DNA of 64,000 nt from Enterobacter sp. ENT03 (GTDB taxonomy: Bacteria; Pseudomonadota; Gammaproteobacteria; Enterobacterales; Enterobacteriaceae): contig NZ_JAHUXA010000005.1 of NCBI RefSeq assembly GCF_019218745.1, positions 143,064 through 207,063 of the forward strand, written 5' to 3'. Every line of letters begins with the position of its first letter. Position 1 is the stretch's first letter. Below, piece after piece: positions 10,846-23,601 of the stretch. The position numbers and the translations under genes were made by a program. The notes beneath the pieces are model-generated. The model worked only from the letters and a program-made list of their open reading frames with translations, made no database searches and was not told where the DNA came from.

Positions 10846-12300
10846 TTATAATCCCCCAAGATGCAGGGTTTTCACTTCCAGAAACTCTTCCAGACCCAGC
10901 ACCGATCCTTCGCGGCCAAGCCCTGATTCTTTAACGCCACCGAACGGGGCCACCTCCGTCGAAACCGCGCATTCATTGACGCCAATCATGCCGCTTTCAA
11001 TAGCCTGCGAGACACGGAATACCCGCGCCAAATCCTGCGTATAAAAATAAGCGGCAAGACCGAACGGCGTATCGTTAGCGCGGCGGATCACTTCCTCTTC
11101 GGAAGTAAAACGGAAGCAAGCAGCCAGCGGGCCAAAGGTTTCTTCGGCGGCCAGTTTCATCCCCTCGCTACAGTCGCCAAGCACAGTTGGCTCCCAGAAG
11201 TTACCGCCCACCGCATGGGCCTTACCGCCAGCCAGCACTTTCGCGCCCTTCGCCACGGCATCCTCGACATGCTCACGGACTTTATCCACCGCTGAGGGTT
11301 CGATCAGCGGGCCAACCACCACACCATCTTCCACCCCGTTGCCCACTTTCAGGGCGCTGACAGCGCTGGCGAGTTTGCTGACAAAAGTCTCGTAGACCGA
11401 CTCATGAATATAGAAGCGGTTAACGCTGACGCAAACCTGCCCGGCGTTACGGAATTTATTGGCAACCGCCCCCTGCACCGCGGCATCAATATCAGCATCG
11501 TCGAAGACGATATAAGGCGCATTGCCGCCCAGCTCCATCGACACTTTTTTCATGGTTTCCGCGGCGTTACGCATCAGGGTTTTGCCGACCGCCGTCGATC
11601 CGGTAAAGGAGATTTTGCGGACCTCCGGGCTTGCCATAATGGCGTCGCTGATCTCCGCCGTCGTGCCTGCCACCGCGTTAAGCACGCCATCAGGTACCCC
11701 CGCTTTTTTCGCCAGCTGGATCAGCGCAAAGGCGCTGAGCGGCGTATTATTCGCGGGTTTTATCAAAGCAGTACAGCCTGCTGCCAGCGCCGGGCCGAGC
11801 TTACGGGTCAGCATCGCCATCGGGAAATTCCACGGCGTGATTGCCGCCACCACGCCAATGGGTTCACGGGTGGCAAAAATACGCGAACCGGCTTTGGCGG
11901 GCGGAATGATCTCGCCATTCGCACGCTTGGCCTGCTCGGCAAACCATTGAATAAAGCTGGCGGCATAGTCCACTTCACCCTCAGCTTCTTTCAGTGGCTT
12001 GCCCTGCTCAGCGGTCATCAGTTGTCCAAGCCAGGTTTTGTTCTCGATAATCAGTTCATACCAGCGGTAGAGGATGGTGGAACGCTCTTTGGCGGTTTTC
12101 GCGCGCCATGCGGGAAATGCACGGCTGGCGGCGGCGATCGCGTCTTCGGTCTCTTTTTTACCGGCTTTTGCGACCTTAGCAATCACCTCGCCCGTCGCCG
12201 GGTTGGTCACGTCGAAAGTCGTTGCCAGCGTTTTCCATACGCCATCAACAAAATAGCCTGTCTGAAATAGCGCATGATCCTGTAGTGACTGCGTTGCCAT
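10846..12300 (-). CDS. GabD-type NAD(P)-dependent aldehyde dehydrogenase
   Basis: A 484-aa aldehyde dehydrogenase most like succinate-semialdehyde dehydrogenase GabD along its whole length. Catalytic C290 (in NAGQVC) and general base E256 (ELGGN) are present, with the cofactor region PWNFP near 156-160 and the FTGS loop near 232-235. It is not in this position in E. coli K-12. It stands alone between yhcO and aaeB, separated from aaeB by a terminator, and has its own upstream region. Succinate semialdehyde is the likely substrate from similarity, but the neighbouring aromatic-acid pump leaves an aromatic aldehyde possible. Confidence 0.85.
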   Translation of the reverse strand: MATQSLQDHALFQTGYFVDGVWKTLATTFDVTNPATGEVIAKVAKAGKKETEDAIAAASRAFPAWRAKTAKERSTILYRWYELIIENKTWLGQLMTAEQGKPLKEAEGEVDYAASFIQWFAEQAKRANGEIIPPAKAGSRIFATREPIGVVAAITPWNFPMAMLTRKLGPALAAGCTALIKPANNTPLSAFALIQLAKKAGVPDGVLNAVAGTTAEISDAIMASPEVRKISFTGSTAVGKTLMRNAAETMKKVSMELGGNAPYIVFDDADIDAAVQGAVANKFRNAGQVCVSVNRFYIHESVYETFVSKLASAVSALKVGNGVEDGVVVGPLIEPSAVDKVREHVEDAVAKGAKVLAGGKAHAVGGNFWEPTVLGDCSEGMKLAAEETFGPLAACFRFTSEEEVIRRANDTPFGLAAYFYTQDLARVFRVSQAIESGMIGVNECAVSTEVAPFGGVKESGLGREGSVLGLEEFLEVKTLHLGGL

Positions 12301-12349
12301 ATGTCCTCCTGATCCTCAGTTTTCGGGCAATAACGTTAAGTATAGCCAT

Positions 12350-12378
12350 AAAAAAACCGACGCTTCTGGCGTCGGTTT
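12350..12378 (-). terminator. Terminator of aaeXAB
   Basis: A 10-bp stem (aaaccgacgc/gcgtcggttt, loop ttctg) ends in a T-run on the minus strand, just after the aaeB stop. Confidence 0.92.
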
Positions 12379-12384
12379 GTCGGC

Positions 12385-14355
12385 TTAACTGTCGGTCAGC
12401 GCATGCTGATATTTGTGGAGCATATCCACCAGCCGCTTCACGGGATACGTCACCTGATCCGGTGCGGACCAGCTGCGCAGCTTCTCCTGATAGACGTCAA
12501 GCTCTGCCAGCAACTGCGTAAAGTAGTGCCGCCGTTTATGGTCGCTGGTGGCAGACATGACGTGATCCGCCGTGCGCCGCAACTGGCGATGCCAGGCCGA
12601 CAGATCGGCATTCACCGGCACCGGCGCGTCACGCAACCGCTGATGGGCGATGATCAACGTCAGCGCCAGGCGAAATTTAGCAACATCGTCCGGGAATTTG
12701 CTCAGCAGTAAAAACAGTTGCTGATACAGCGCTGGCAGATGGTTTTCTTTACGCCGGGCAGTATTGGTGGTGAGCGAGGAGACCGCCGCAGTCATAAACT
12801 GATTGAGCAGCATCCGTCCGGTGCGCGCGCGGGAGTTATCGCGGATCAGCACGATCACCGTGAACGCCAGGATACAACCCACAATCTGGCCCAGCGCGCT
12901 GTCCAGAAAGCGGCTGAACTCAAAGGTCATCGGGTTATCCAGCACGATAATGTTGATGGTGCTCGCCAGCGCCCCCAGCGATCCCAGCCGTCGTTTCTGC
13001 ACTTCGATACCGATAAAGAAGGCCATTACCGCGAGGCTGATACATAACAGCAGCATGCTTTGTTGCGTTGAGGGAAGCACCACGAGGAAATAGAACGCGC
13101 CTAAGGGGAGCGCCGCCAGCGTACCGTAAACGAAATCGACGGCCACCATGCGCGGGTTAGGCAGGCGCATCGCCAGCGAAGTCACCACAGCGATCATCAC
13201 CATCGCGCCATTACCGGATGTCCAGCCGGTCCACAGCCAGAACAGGGTGCCAAGAATACAGGAGAGGGTGGTGCGCCAGAAGTTTACCATCGCATGATGG
13301 CGCTCGGCGGAACCGGCCTTCATCACCGTTTCACCGTCCAGCACCTCTTCTTCCGTAGCGCTGATTCTGGTATTGCTGATCACGCCGCGCTTGAGCAGCA
13401 GATAACGTGTCGCCGCCCTTACCCAGTTGTAAATGGTGTCCGGCGTATCGCGCTCGCCGGTCCAGATGAGTACCCGGCGTATACGTTTGAGCTGTTTATG
13501 CACGTCCTGCGCGGTTTCCACCGGCTCGGCAAAAAGCTCGCGGAAAGTATCCGTCACCGCTTCCGGGCGGGAATTCTGAATAAGCCAGGTTTCACAGGCC
13601 TGGGTGATCAGCGTTAGCGACAGGGTATTAATTGCTTTCAGCCGCCGGTTTGCGCGCGTCCAGCGCGAGGATTCCATATTCAGGTTGCTGCGCATGCCTT
13701 CGAGCGCGTTGGTACGACGCACCAGCGCACCCCAGGCTTTATCCATCTCTTCACCGCTGCCGTGCATGATGCAGAACTGCATCAGCTGGTATTGCGCCAC
13801 CAGCAGGCTGTCGAGTTCGCGGTCGATCTCCTGTTTGATCGAGCGCGGCGAAAACAGCAGATCCGCAACGATGGCGCAGACGATCCCCAGCACGATCTCG
13901 CTGCAACGCTCGACGGCAAACTGCGGCGTCAGCAGCGGTTCATACTGAATGGTGATCACAATGATCAGCGCGGTATAGCCCGCCAGCCCCCAGGCATAGG
14001 AGTTTTCAACGCGCACCAGTGAGGAGATCCAGGTACAAAATCCGGCCCAGATACAGCACACCACCAGCATCAGCAGTGGCGCACGGATCAGCAGAATAAT
14101 AATAGTCAGCGCCGCCGCACAGCCGATAAAGGTGCCAATAATACGCAGCATCCCGCGGTAGCGGATCGCGCCGGAATAGGGTTCCCCCCCTGCCGCAAAG
14201 GCCGGGCCTGCGGCGACAAGCGCCGCCGTCAGTACCGCCCAGCGCGGGGTTTCAAGCTGGAAGTGAAAGCCGACAAACAGCGCCAGCACAATGGCGCACG
14301 CCAGTTTCAGGGCGAAGCGGATGTGCTGTGTGGCGATGGAAAAAATACCCATCAT
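12385..14355 (-). CDS. aaeB: AaeB, aromatic carboxylic acid efflux inner-membrane protein
   Basis: AaeB is the inner-membrane translocase of the p-hydroxybenzoic acid efflux system, a fusaric-acid-resistance (FUSC/PET) family protein. The 656 aa hold two hydrophobic blocks (about residues 10-165 and 360-495) separated by a long cytoplasmic region, with a cytoplasmic C-terminal domain. Length is one residue over E. coli. Its start is 2 bp past the aaeA stop. Confidence 0.95.
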   Translation of the reverse strand: MMGIFSIATQHIRFALKLACAIVLALFVGFHFQLETPRWAVLTAALVAAGPAFAAGGEPYSGAIRYRGMLRIIGTFIGCAAALTIIILLIRAPLLMLVVCCIWAGFCTWISSLVRVENSYAWGLAGYTALIIVITIQYEPLLTPQFAVERCSEIVLGIVCAIVADLLFSPRSIKQEIDRELDSLLVAQYQLMQFCIMHGSGEEMDKAWGALVRRTNALEGMRSNLNMESSRWTRANRRLKAINTLSLTLITQACETWLIQNSRPEAVTDTFRELFAEPVETAQDVHKQLKRIRRVLIWTGERDTPDTIYNWVRAATRYLLLKRGVISNTRISATEEEVLDGETVMKAGSAERHHAMVNFWRTTLSCILGTLFWLWTGWTSGNGAMVMIAVVTSLAMRLPNPRMVAVDFVYGTLAALPLGAFYFLVVLPSTQQSMLLLCISLAVMAFFIGIEVQKRRLGSLGALASTINIIVLDNPMTFEFSRFLDSALGQIVGCILAFTVIVLIRDNSRARTGRMLLNQFMTAAVSSLTTNTARRKENHLPALYQQLFLLLSKFPDDVAKFRLALTLIIAHQRLRDAPVPVNADLSAWHRQLRRTADHVMSATSDHKRRHYFTQLLAELDVYQEKLRSWSAPDQVTYPVKRLVDMLHKYQHALTDS

Positions 14356-14357
14356 GC

Positions 14358-15290
14358 TTAACCGAACTCACGCAGACGGTGAGCCAGTTTGCGGAAGAAG
14401 GAGTCCTGGCTTTCGTCCCGGTCTTTTTCGCCGGTGATCACCACCGTTGCGGTTGTGCCCGCCGGCCAGAGATTCTCTTTCTGATCGTCAAGGCGAATAC
14501 GCACCGGCACGCGCTGCGCCAGGCGAACCCATTCCAGATTGGAATCAATGGTCGCCATGCCTTTGGCATCACGACTGCTGCTGGCGTTGGTAACCCCGGC
14601 GGCCACGCTGTCAACGGTGCCTTTGATCACCCGGTTACTGCCGAGCGGCGTAATTTCGGCGCGATACCCCGGGCGCACGCCTTCCAGTTTGGTCTCTTCC
14701 ATATAGGCCAGCACATAAAATGAATTCTGTTTCACCAGCGCCACCGCCGTCGAGCCGCGGGTAATAAACTCCCCGGTATAGACGTTAAGGTTGGTGATCC
14801 AGCCTGCAGCCGGGGCGCGGATCACGGTACGTTCGAGATCCAGTTTTGCCAGATCCAGCGTCGCCTGGGCTTTTGCCTGCTGGTGGATCACCGTCTGCAA
14901 GACGTTGTTGGACTGGTCAATCTCCTCGCGGGACATCGCCTGAATGCCTAATTGATTACGCCGTCCGGCTTCGCGGCGTTTTTCACTTGCCAGTGCGCGA
15001 TAGTACGCCACATCAGCCTCCGCTTCTTCGACGGCTTTTTGATAGCGCGGCTGATCGATGGTGAACAGCACCTGATCTTTCTGTACTAGTTGGTTATCGT
15101 GAACCTTTACATCGGTGATCAGCCCCGCGACATCCGGCGCGATGGCAACCACATCCGCACTAAAACGCGCGTCACGTGTCCACGGCGATTCGGTGTAATA
15201 GACCCAGGCGCGAAAGATGGCAATAAATGCCAGAATAACCATCACCACGGTGATGGCAGTACGGCTAAAATTTCTTGTTAGTGTTTTCAC
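14358..15290 (-). CDS. aaeA: AaeA, efflux adaptor (membrane fusion) protein
   Basis: AaeA is the periplasmic HlyD-family adaptor that pairs with AaeB. It has one N-terminal membrane anchor (about residues 12-30), a biotinyl-lipoyl half (around 47-85, [19 protein letters not shown]), a helical hairpin (about 85-150) and a beta-barrel region. Length 310 aa equals E. coli. Confidence 0.96.
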   Translation of the reverse strand: MKTLTRNFSRTAITVVMVILAFIAIFRAWVYYTESPWTRDARFSADVVAIAPDVAGLITDVKVHDNQLVQKDQVLFTIDQPRYQKAVEEAEADVAYYRALASEKRREAGRRNQLGIQAMSREEIDQSNNVLQTVIHQQAKAQATLDLAKLDLERTVIRAPAAGWITNLNVYTGEFITRGSTAVALVKQNSFYVLAYMEETKLEGVRPGYRAEITPLGSNRVIKGTVDSVAAGVTNASSSRDAKGMATIDSNLEWVRLAQRVPVRIRLDDQKENLWPAGTTATVVITGEKDRDESQDSFFRKLAHRLREFG

Positions 15291-15297
15291 ATCAACC

Positions 15298-15501
15298 TCA
15301 GTCGAACAGGCGCGTCAGTAAATAAAATAAGCAGCAATATAGCGCTGTATTAAACAATGCCGGGTGCCAGACAAAATCGTAGATCCCGGTCGGGAGCAAC
15401 AGTCGGCGCACCAGCCAGAAAAGCGCCAGTGATATAAGTAACTCAAAGAATATCGGTGGGAACGACAGACCGAACACCACGACCACGGGAAACAGACTCA
15501 T
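15298..15501 (-). CDS. aaeX: AaeX, small membrane protein of the aae operon
   Basis: A 67-aa hydrophobic protein with two predicted membrane helices (DUF1656), first gene of aaeXAB. Its role in efflux is unproven. The start at 15501 (MSLFPVVVV) matches E. coli; a longer upstream frame exists but reads into the promoter region. Confidence 0.94.
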   Translation of the reverse strand: MSLFPVVVVFGLSFPPIFFELLISLALFWLVRRLLLPTGIYDFVWHPALFNTALYCCLFYLLTRLFD

Positions 15502-15604
15502 GTTGACCTTGATTAAAGCGTGCAGGAGATAAGTATTATTCACGTCACCGCAGGAATAAGGGCCAGAAAGGCCAGGCGAGAGTGACGTATCTGTTATTCA
15601 GCTA

Positions 15605-15645
15605 ACTATATACTAGCCTAACTGTTATGCTGTTATCTATATAGT
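15605..15645. promoter_or_regulatory. Candidate AaeR operator
   Basis: Perfect 8-bp arms actatata (15605-15612) and tatatagt (15638-15645) are 25 bp apart in the divergent aaeX-aaeR region. Position and symmetry fit a LysR-type regulator binding site; the arms could also be two half sites of separate boxes. Confidence 0.55.
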
Positions 15646-15663
15646 GTGATCTAAATCACTTTT
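15642..15663. promoter_or_regulatory. CRP-like site between aaeX and aaeR
   Basis: The core TGTGA-N6-TCACT (15645-15660) has the central TCTAAA close to the CRP palindrome's TCTAGA. It overlaps the right arm of the candidate LysR site and ends 16 bp before the aaeR start. Confidence 0.6.
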
Positions 15664-15678
15664 AAGCCAGAGTGAACA

Positions 15679-16608
15679 ATGGAACGATTAAAACGCATGT
15701 CGGTGTTCGCCCGGGTCGTCGAGCTGGGGTCATTTACCGCCGCCGCACGGCAGCTGCATATGAGTGTTTCCTCAATCAGCCAGACCGTCTCAAAACTGGA
15801 AGACGAGCTACAGGTGAAGCTCTTAAACCGCAGCACCCGCAGCCTGGCGCTGACCGAAGCGGGTAAGATTTATTATCAGGGCTGCCGTCGCATGCTTCAT
15901 GAAGTGCAGGACGTGCATGAACAGCTGTACGCTTTTAATAACACCCCCATCGGCACACTGCGCATCGGTTGTTCTTCAACTATGGCACAAAATGTTCTCG
16001 CCGGAATGACCGCGCAAATGCTGAAGGATTACCCTGGGCTGACGGTGAATCTGGTCACCGGCATCCCCGCGCCAGATCTCATCGCCGACGGGCTGGACGT
16101 GGTGATCCGCGTAGGCGCATTGCAGGATTCGAGCCTGTTCTCGCGCCGACTGGGAACCATGCCAATGGTGGTGTGCGCCGCGAAAAGCTACCTGGCGCAG
16201 TACGGCACGCCGGAAAAACCGGCGGATCTGACTAATCATTCCTGGCTGGAATATAGCGTGCGCCCCGATAACGAATTTGAGCTGATCGCTCCAGAGGGAT
16301 TATCCACGCGCTTGATCCCCGAGGGCCGTTTTGTGACAAACGATCCGATGACGTTGACCCGCTGGCTGACCGCTGGTGCCGGAGTAGCTTATGTGCCGCT
16401 GATGTGGGTGATCGACGAGATCAATCGCGGCACACTGGAGATTTTATTTCCGCGCTACCAGTCGGATCCGCGTCCGGTGTACGCGCTTTATACCGAAAAA
16501 GATAAGCTGCCGCTCAAGGTGCAGGTGTGTATTAACTATCTGACGGATTACTTTGTTGAGGTCGCTAACCTGTTTCAGGCCATGCGCGGGCGGGGGAAAG
16601 AGAAATAA
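15679..16608 (+). CDS. aaeR: AaeR, LysR-family regulator of aaeXAB
   Basis: AaeR activates aaeXAB in response to aromatic carboxylic acids. The N-terminal helix-turn-helix (about residues 1-60: GSFTAAARQLHMSVSSISQTVSKLE) is followed by a periplasmic-binding-like effector domain (about 90-295). Length 309 aa equals E. coli. Divergent from the efflux operon. Confidence 0.95.
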   Translation: MERLKRMSVFARVVELGSFTAAARQLHMSVSSISQTVSKLEDELQVKLLNRSTRSLALTEAGKIYYQGCRRMLHEVQDVHEQLYAFNNTPIGTLRIGCSSTMAQNVLAGMTAQMLKDYPGLTVNLVTGIPAPDLIADGLDVVIRVGALQDSSLFSRRLGTMPMVVCAAKSYLAQYGTPEKPADLTNHSWLEYSVRPDNEFELIAPEGLSTRLIPEGRFVTNDPMTLTRWLTAGAGVAYVPLMWVIDEINRGTLEILFPRYQSDPRPVYALYTEKDKLPLKVQVCINYLTDYFVEVANLFQAMRGRGKEK

Positions 16609-16666
16609 TGTCGGGACGTTGTCGGGCGCGAGATACATACCCGGCTTACAATCTGGGCTCGGTCTT

Positions 16667-16732
16667 GTCGGGTGGCGCTGCGCTTACCCGACCTACAATA
16701 TTGTAGGCCCGGCAAGCGCAGCGCCGCCGGGC
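16667..16732. repeat. REP/BIME palindromic element
   Basis: Two facing REP-type palindromes lie after aaeR: one from 16667 (gtcgggtggcgctgcgct onward) and one in the opposite orientation ending at 16732. A partial REP-like copy precedes them near 16621-16650. Such elements bind DNA gyrase or IHF and protect mRNA 3' ends; they lie between convergent aaeR and tldD. Confidence 0.85.
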
Positions 16733-16748
16733 AATTTCACACAATGAA

Positions 16749-18242
<1,494 letters not shown>

Positions 18243-18278
18243 CTATTGAGAGTGAGGCAATTACTCGCCCCCGTCAAA

Positions 18279-21200
18279 TCATTGCTTAGCCGGGCTGCGC
18301 GGCTGGCGCAGCACTTCATTAATTTGTGGTTTATCCATGGTGCCGGTGATCTGGTAGCGCAGGATGGAGACTTTATTCCACAATGGACCCAGTACCTTAC
18401 TGGCGGCAAAGACCGCCGCGCCAACGATCGGGTTAACGGCAAAGGCTGCCGCCACGCCGACGGTTGCGGAGATCTCCGGCGCGACCACGGCTTCCACATT
18501 AAGCTTACGGCGAACCAGATCCACCGACCCTTTCATGGCAATATCGGCTTCCAGCCCGTCCACCAGCGTATCATCGGTATGCATCACGCCATCTTTGATC
18601 CAGGCGGTACTGCGGATCGAGTCAAAGTAGAACCCTTCGCTGAAGGTATCGCTGAAGTCAAACCGCAGTTTGCGCAGCAGCGCGTCGAAACTGACCAGAC
18701 GCAGCAGTTGTCCGGCACGTCCGGTACTGACATCCGCGATTTCGCCATTACCCAGTCGGGTGCGCAAAATGCCGTTAAGGGAGGCCTCTTCCGGTTGCCA
18801 CGGCGGGTTGCGCCAGTGCAGGTCGTAATCAATATCAAAAGGCGCTTTGCGCAGCGGGGTGACAACACCAAAGAAATTGGTTGCCGCGTCGATCTTATCG
18901 CCCTTCAGTCGGCCCTTAATCGACGTGCGCTCTTCACCCGTGCGGTTGACCCACTCGCCGTTTGCCGTCAGACGCGCAAAGCCGGTGTCCAGCAGCCCTT
19001 CTTTCAGCGTTAAGGTGTCGCCTTTGATGGTGAAATCGCCGTCAAGCCGCCCGTATTTTTGCCCCCAGAACCAGCATTCCGCGCAGCGTAACTGAAGGTC
19101 AGGCCAGCCGCTGAAATCAATTTGTCGTTTAGTGAGCAGCGTCGTTGGCGACAGCGGATCGCGCTTAGCCGCCGTCGGGTTGTAATAGAGATAGCGGATC
19201 GCCGCCAGCCACGGTGCGTTATCCAGCATAGTGACGGTAGCGTTAATTTCACGCCCCTGCGCCTCAACTTTCGAACCACCCGCTACCGGCTGCTTCACGA
19301 TACTCAGGTTATTCCACTGCTGCCCGCCGAGCGTCAGCGCCGGGGTGCGCAGGGTGATATTTTCCGGGAACGCCGTCGCACTACTGACGTTAGTCGCCAC
19401 GCCCTGCTGAAGCAGCACCAGCCATTGCGCGCCATCCAGCGGCGGCAGATTCAGTTCCACGCCAGCGGTTTCCGGCAGTGGCGGCAGCGTGCGGCTTTCC
19501 GAGGTCCAGATAGCGCGATCCAGCGTCAGCTTTTTACTTAGCAGCCAGCGACTATTGAAATGGTTGTCGCTGCCCGCTTTGCCCGTCAGATCGAAATGGC
19601 GCAGATCGCCGTCCACGTTTACCGTTAACGGCAACGGCTGACCGGCGGCTTTCTCCAGCGGAGAAGGCAGCTGGCTGGCAATATTTTTTAAGTCGCCTTT
19701 AATATCCACGCTGTAATGCGCATCGGCGTGATAAGGCAGTTCAATGCCCACCTTACCCGTCCACGCGGCGCTACCGCTGACAGCATCACGCAGTTGTTTT
19801 GGCAGCGCATCGATACCCGCTGGCTGCCAGTTGCCGTCCAGATCTACCGCCACCTGATAGGCTTTCTCGCCTTCGGTGGTGGAGAAACTGACGTTGAGCG
19901 GCTGATTAAACCAGCGGGCGGTAAGCGGCTCGCTTTTCAGATTGCCGTTTTCAAAGCTGAACTGCCCCTTCAGGTTATGCAGCGTACTGTTGAGCGGCTT
20001 GATAAACAGGCTGTTGTTATTCAGCTGCACGTCGCCTTTGGCCGTCGTCATTTCGCCATCAAGCGGAATGTCCAGATGTAAGCGAGCGCTTACATCGCCA
20101 TCAAGCTGAAGTTCTTCCAGCGTGGTGCCTAATGAATCCTTGAGCGGCGTATCGTTAAAATAAGGTCCGACGGCTTTTCCCGGCCCACTAATATCGGCGT
20201 CGATCAGCAGTTTTTCCTTCAGGTAATCCGGGATCACCGCCCGCAGATTACGGCCTTTGACACCGCCCAGACTGACCTCGTCGGTTTTCATCCACAGGCC
20301 GTCATTAAGGAAGTCCAGCTCCATATCGAGATTTTTCAGTGCTGGCCAGTCAGGCTGGAACGCAAAGGTGGCGTTGCGCAGCGGCACCAGCACCTCGAAC
20401 TGACCTTCGTTGTGTTTATACGGGAACAGGTGCGGATTGCCGCCATAGACCAGTGTTGCGTTATCCACCTGACCGCCCTGGATCGCCCCGCTCAGGTAAT
20501 CCACCAGCGCTTTCCCCATCAGGTTTTCCGGGAAGTAGCGCCAGGCCTGTCCGGCATCATCGGTGCTGATCCCGGCGAGGATCCCAAGCCAGGGTTCATC
20601 CCCGGCGGGTTGCAGATAACGGAAATCGCCCCGCGCATGCACGCCAGTGCCTTTAACATCAATCTGTCGGCCATCAAGCTGAAAACCTTTGTCATTTTTC
20701 AGCCAGTTAAGTGTGGCAACGCCCTTTTCGATTTCCAGCGGCGCGCGGAATACCGTTTTATACGGCATTTTTGCCTGGTTGATGCTGGCGGTCAGCCTGC
20801 CGTCTTCCACGCTGCCGGAAAGCGTCCCGGTGAAATGTTCCACGCCCGGCAGCATTTTCCACTGTTGCCAGGCAAGATCGTGCCAGTTGGCCTGAAAACG
20901 GGTTTTGTTAGTGGCCTGCAGGGGAATATCCAGCGCCAGCTGTTCTACTTGCCCGGTCGGCTGCATGGCGCGCCAGATCTCGCCAAGGGCCGGGGAAATT
21001 TTTTCGGCAATCGGCAACATGCCGTCCAGCCCGTTCAGTTCAAGGTGGCTGGCGCGTACGCGCAACTCGTCGCTGCGGATGCCGTTCGCCCCGCCTGCAT
21101 CCTGAGCCGGGATCCAGGCCAGCGACAACGCGCCTTTGGGCCAGGGTTTGTCGTCCATGGTGATGCGGGTTTCGGGAATATCAAACTGCCAGCCTTGCTG

Positions 21201-22073
21201 CTGGCGGGTAATGTGCGCCGTCAGGTTATCGACGGACAGACGGTGCGGCTGTGTATCGCCTTTCCAGCTGGCACCGCCCTGTTTAAGCCAGACATCGCCG
21301 CCGGACACTTCGCCTTTACTCAGTGTCAGCCAGCCTTCCAGACTGAAGCGGGCCGTTTGCAGCGCCACATTGTCCTGCATCCATTTGCCAAGCCAGGGTT
21401 TGACGTCAATATCATCCGCCTGTAGCCATACGCGGCCATGATTCAGCAGCCCCTCGTCGTCACGCAAATCCATGCGCACTTTCATCACGCCGTGCTGGCC
21501 GGTCAGGCTGGAGAGACTGACTTCACCTTCAGCGCGATGGCGGTTTTTGCCGTTGAGCCACGTCAGCTTCGGCACCGCCAGCTCGGCACGCTGCCCGGAG
21601 GGGGTCAGGAAACTGATATGGCTGTCGCGCAGATCGAAATGGTCGAACTGGCGGAGGAACAGATCGCTCAGGCGGTTCGTTTCCAGACCGTCGCTGTCAT
21701 TGCTCTGTTGCAGGGGAGTATTGGTGCGAACCTGAAGCTGATAAAAGGTCAGATCGCGGAACTGCCAGCGCAGGTGCAGCAGGCTCTGCCAGACGTCAAG
21801 CGCCAGCGTAACTCGCTGAATGGACACCTCGCCACCGTCTTTCATTTCGGCATGAATGCCGCGCACGTCCAGCGTCGGGCCAAAGTTTTGCCAGCTGGCG
21901 GTAGCCTGCTTTGCATCAACCGGTACGCCGGTGGAGGATTCGATTTTCGCAAGGATAGCCGGACGCCAGCTGTCCAGATGCGGCAGCATCAGTCGCAGGC
22001 CGCTTACCAGCAGCGCGATGATGACCACCAGCGTCGCCCCCGTCAGCAGCAATATCCCCGGCAGTCGCCTCAC
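18279..22073 (-). CDS. yhdP: YhdP, AsmA-like envelope phospholipid transport protein
   Basis: YhdP is a very large AsmA-family protein anchored in the inner membrane; in E. coli it acts with TamB and YdbH in phospholipid movement to the outer membrane and in the permeability barrier. One N-terminal transmembrane segment (about residues 5-28) is followed by a long periplasmic beta-rich region and a C-terminal AsmA/DUF3971-type domain (about 1000-1230). Length 1264 aa against 1266 in E. coli. Confidence 0.95.
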   Translation of the reverse strand: MRRLPGILLLTGATLVVIIALLVSGLRLMLPHLDSWRPAILAKIESSTGVPVDAKQATASWQNFGPTLDVRGIHAEMKDGGEVSIQRVTLALDVWQSLLHLRWQFRDLTFYQLQVRTNTPLQQSNDSDGLETNRLSDLFLRQFDHFDLRDSHISFLTPSGQRAELAVPKLTWLNGKNRHRAEGEVSLSSLTGQHGVMKVRMDLRDDEGLLNHGRVWLQADDIDVKPWLGKWMQDNVALQTARFSLEGWLTLSKGEVSGGDVWLKQGGASWKGDTQPHRLSVDNLTAHITRQQQGWQFDIPETRITMDDKPWPKGALSLAWIPAQDAGGANGIRSDELRVRASHLELNGLDGMLPIAEKISPALGEIWRAMQPTGQVEQLALDIPLQATNKTRFQANWHDLAWQQWKMLPGVEHFTGTLSGSVEDGRLTASINQAKMPYKTVFRAPLEIEKGVATLNWLKNDKGFQLDGRQIDVKGTGVHARGDFRYLQPAGDEPWLGILAGISTDDAGQAWRYFPENLMGKALVDYLSGAIQGGQVDNATLVYGGNPHLFPYKHNEGQFEVLVPLRNATFAFQPDWPALKNLDMELDFLNDGLWMKTDEVSLGGVKGRNLRAVIPDYLKEKLLIDADISGPGKAVGPYFNDTPLKDSLGTTLEELQLDGDVSARLHLDIPLDGEMTTAKGDVQLNNNSLFIKPLNSTLHNLKGQFSFENGNLKSEPLTARWFNQPLNVSFSTTEGEKAYQVAVDLDGNWQPAGIDALPKQLRDAVSGSAAWTGKVGIELPYHADAHYSVDIKGDLKNIASQLPSPLEKAAGQPLPLTVNVDGDLRHFDLTGKAGSDNHFNSRWLLSKKLTLDRAIWTSESRTLPPLPETAGVELNLPPLDGAQWLVLLQQGVATNVSSATAFPENITLRTPALTLGGQQWNNLSIVKQPVAGGSKVEAQGREINATVTMLDNAPWLAAIRYLYYNPTAAKRDPLSPTTLLTKRQIDFSGWPDLQLRCAECWFWGQKYGRLDGDFTIKGDTLTLKEGLLDTGFARLTANGEWVNRTGEERTSIKGRLKGDKIDAATNFFGVVTPLRKAPFDIDYDLHWRNPPWQPEEASLNGILRTRLGNGEIADVSTGRAGQLLRLVSFDALLRKLRFDFSDTFSEGFYFDSIRSTAWIKDGVMHTDDTLVDGLEADIAMKGSVDLVRRKLNVEAVVAPEISATVGVAAAFAVNPIVGAAVFAASKVLGPLWNKVSILRYQITGTMDKPQINEVLRQPRSPAKQ

Positions 22074-22131
22074 GCATCTCTCCTTGTCAGCCCGCTCAGC
22101 AGGCCTTGATCGTGTCGCAGCATGCTACGAA

Positions 22132-23601
22132 TTACATCATCACTACGTCGAACTGCTCTTGATTATAGAGCGGTTCAATCTGCACTTTGACCTGTTTGCC
22201 GACAAAGATTTCAACTTCCGCCAGCGCGTGGGACTCTTCGCTTTTCAGCGCCTCAGCCACTGCAGGTGAAGCATAGACCAGGAAACGATCGGAATCGTAG
22301 GCATGATGCACACGGACAATTTCGCGCATGATTTCATAGCACACGGTTTCCACGGTTTTCACCGTCCCGCGACCGTGGCAGGTCGGGCATTCGTGGCACA
22401 GCACATGTTCGACGCTTTCGCGGGTGCGTTTACGGGTCATCTCAACCAGGCCGAGCTGCGAGAAACCGTTGATGCTGGTTTTCACGCGATCCTTACTCAG
22501 CGCCTGTTCAAGGGAGTGCAGTACCCGGCGGCGATGATCTTCATTACTCATGTCGATGAAGTCGATAATGATAATGCCGCCAAGGTTGCGCAGACGAAGC
22601 TGGCGGGCGATGGCCTGCGTCGCTTCGATGTTGGTATTAAAGATAGTGTCGTCAAGATTACGGTGGCCAACAAAGGCCCCGGTATTGATGTCGACGGTGG
22701 TCATCGCTTCCGTTTGATCGATGATCAGATACCCGCCGGACTTCAGTTCGACCTTACGCTCCAGTGCGCGCTGAATTTCGTTTTCGACGTCAAAGAGATC
22801 GAAAATCGGCTGACGCCCACTGTAATGCTCCAGCTTGCTGGTCATCTCCGGGATGTATTCGGCGGTGAATTCCAGCAGCGCTTCAAAGGTCAGACGGGAA
22901 TCGACGCGAATGCGATCGAGATGCGCATCGGCAAAATCGCGCAGCACACGTTGGGCCAGCGCCAGTTCGCCATACATCTGATACCGCGTCTGCGGGCGTT
23001 TTTTGCGCTCCATGACTTTCGTCCACACGCGCTTAAGGTAGGCTGCATCGGAGGCCAGATCTTCTTCACACACGCCTTCTGCGGCGGTACGGATGATAAA
23101 ACCGCCCTGCTCATCGCAATATTCAGCCACGACGCGCTTTAAGCGCTCGCGCTCGGTTTCGCTTTCAATACGCTGAGAGACGCCGACGTGGGACGCGCCA
23201 GGCATAAAGACCAGGTAACGGGATGGCAGGGTGATGTCAGTGGTCAGACGCGCGCCTTTAGTGCCGAGCGGATCTTTCACCACCTGCACCATCAGATCCT
23301 GTCCCTGACGCACCAGCTCTGAAATGTCGCGAACGGTGAAGTTTTTCTGCTCTTCCCCTGCTACGCATTCGGTATGCGGCATGATGTCGGAAGCGTGAAG
23401 AAACGCCGCCTTGTCGAGACCAATATCTACAAAAGCCGCCTGCATACCGGGCAGCACACGGCTCACGCGACCTTTGTAGATATTGCCGACTATTCCACGC
23501 CGCGCCTCACGCTCAATGTGAATTTCCTGCAGAATGCCGCCATCAATGTACGCCACGCGTGTCTCTGATGGCGTTACGTTTACCAGTAATTCAGCCGTCA
23601 T
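22132..23601 (-). CDS. rng: Ribonuclease G
   Basis: RNase G is an endoribonuclease of the RNase E family, acting in 16S rRNA 5'-end maturation and mRNA decay. The S1 RNA-binding domain lies at about residues 38-128, the catalytic DNase I-like domain with VDINTG and IIDFIDM metal-site segments at about 280-350, and the zinc-link [11 protein letters not shown] follows near 405. Length 489 aa equals E. coli. Its first 11 bases overlap the end of maf. Confidence 0.97.
   Translation of the reverse strand: MTAELLVNVTPSETRVAYIDGGILQEIHIEREARRGIVGNIYKGRVSRVLPGMQAAFVDIGLDKAAFLHASDIMPHTECVAGEEQKNFTVRDISELVRQGQDLMVQVVKDPLGTKGARLTTDITLPSRYLVFMPGASHVGVSQRIESETERERLKRVVAEYCDEQGGFIIRTAAEGVCEEDLASDAAYLKRVWTKVMERKKRPQTRYQMYGELALAQRVLRDFADAHLDRIRVDSRLTFEALLEFTAEYIPEMTSKLEHYSGRQPIFDLFDVENEIQRALERKVELKSGGYLIIDQTEAMTTVDINTGAFVGHRNLDDTIFNTNIEATQAIARQLRLRNLGGIIIIDFIDMSNEDHRRRVLHSLEQALSKDRVKTSINGFSQLGLVEMTRKRTRESVEHVLCHECPTCHGRGTVKTVETVCYEIMREIVRVHHAYDSDRFLVYASPAVAEALKSEESHALAEVEIFVGKQVKVQIEPLYNQEQFDVVMM

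Noticed and set aside
20412..21425. 337-aa plus-strand frame opposite yhdP
   Set aside because: Antisense to a full-length conserved gene, no ribosome site or domain; same reasoning for frames at 11404-12270 (opposite the aldehyde dehydrogenase) and 22303-23142 (opposite rng).
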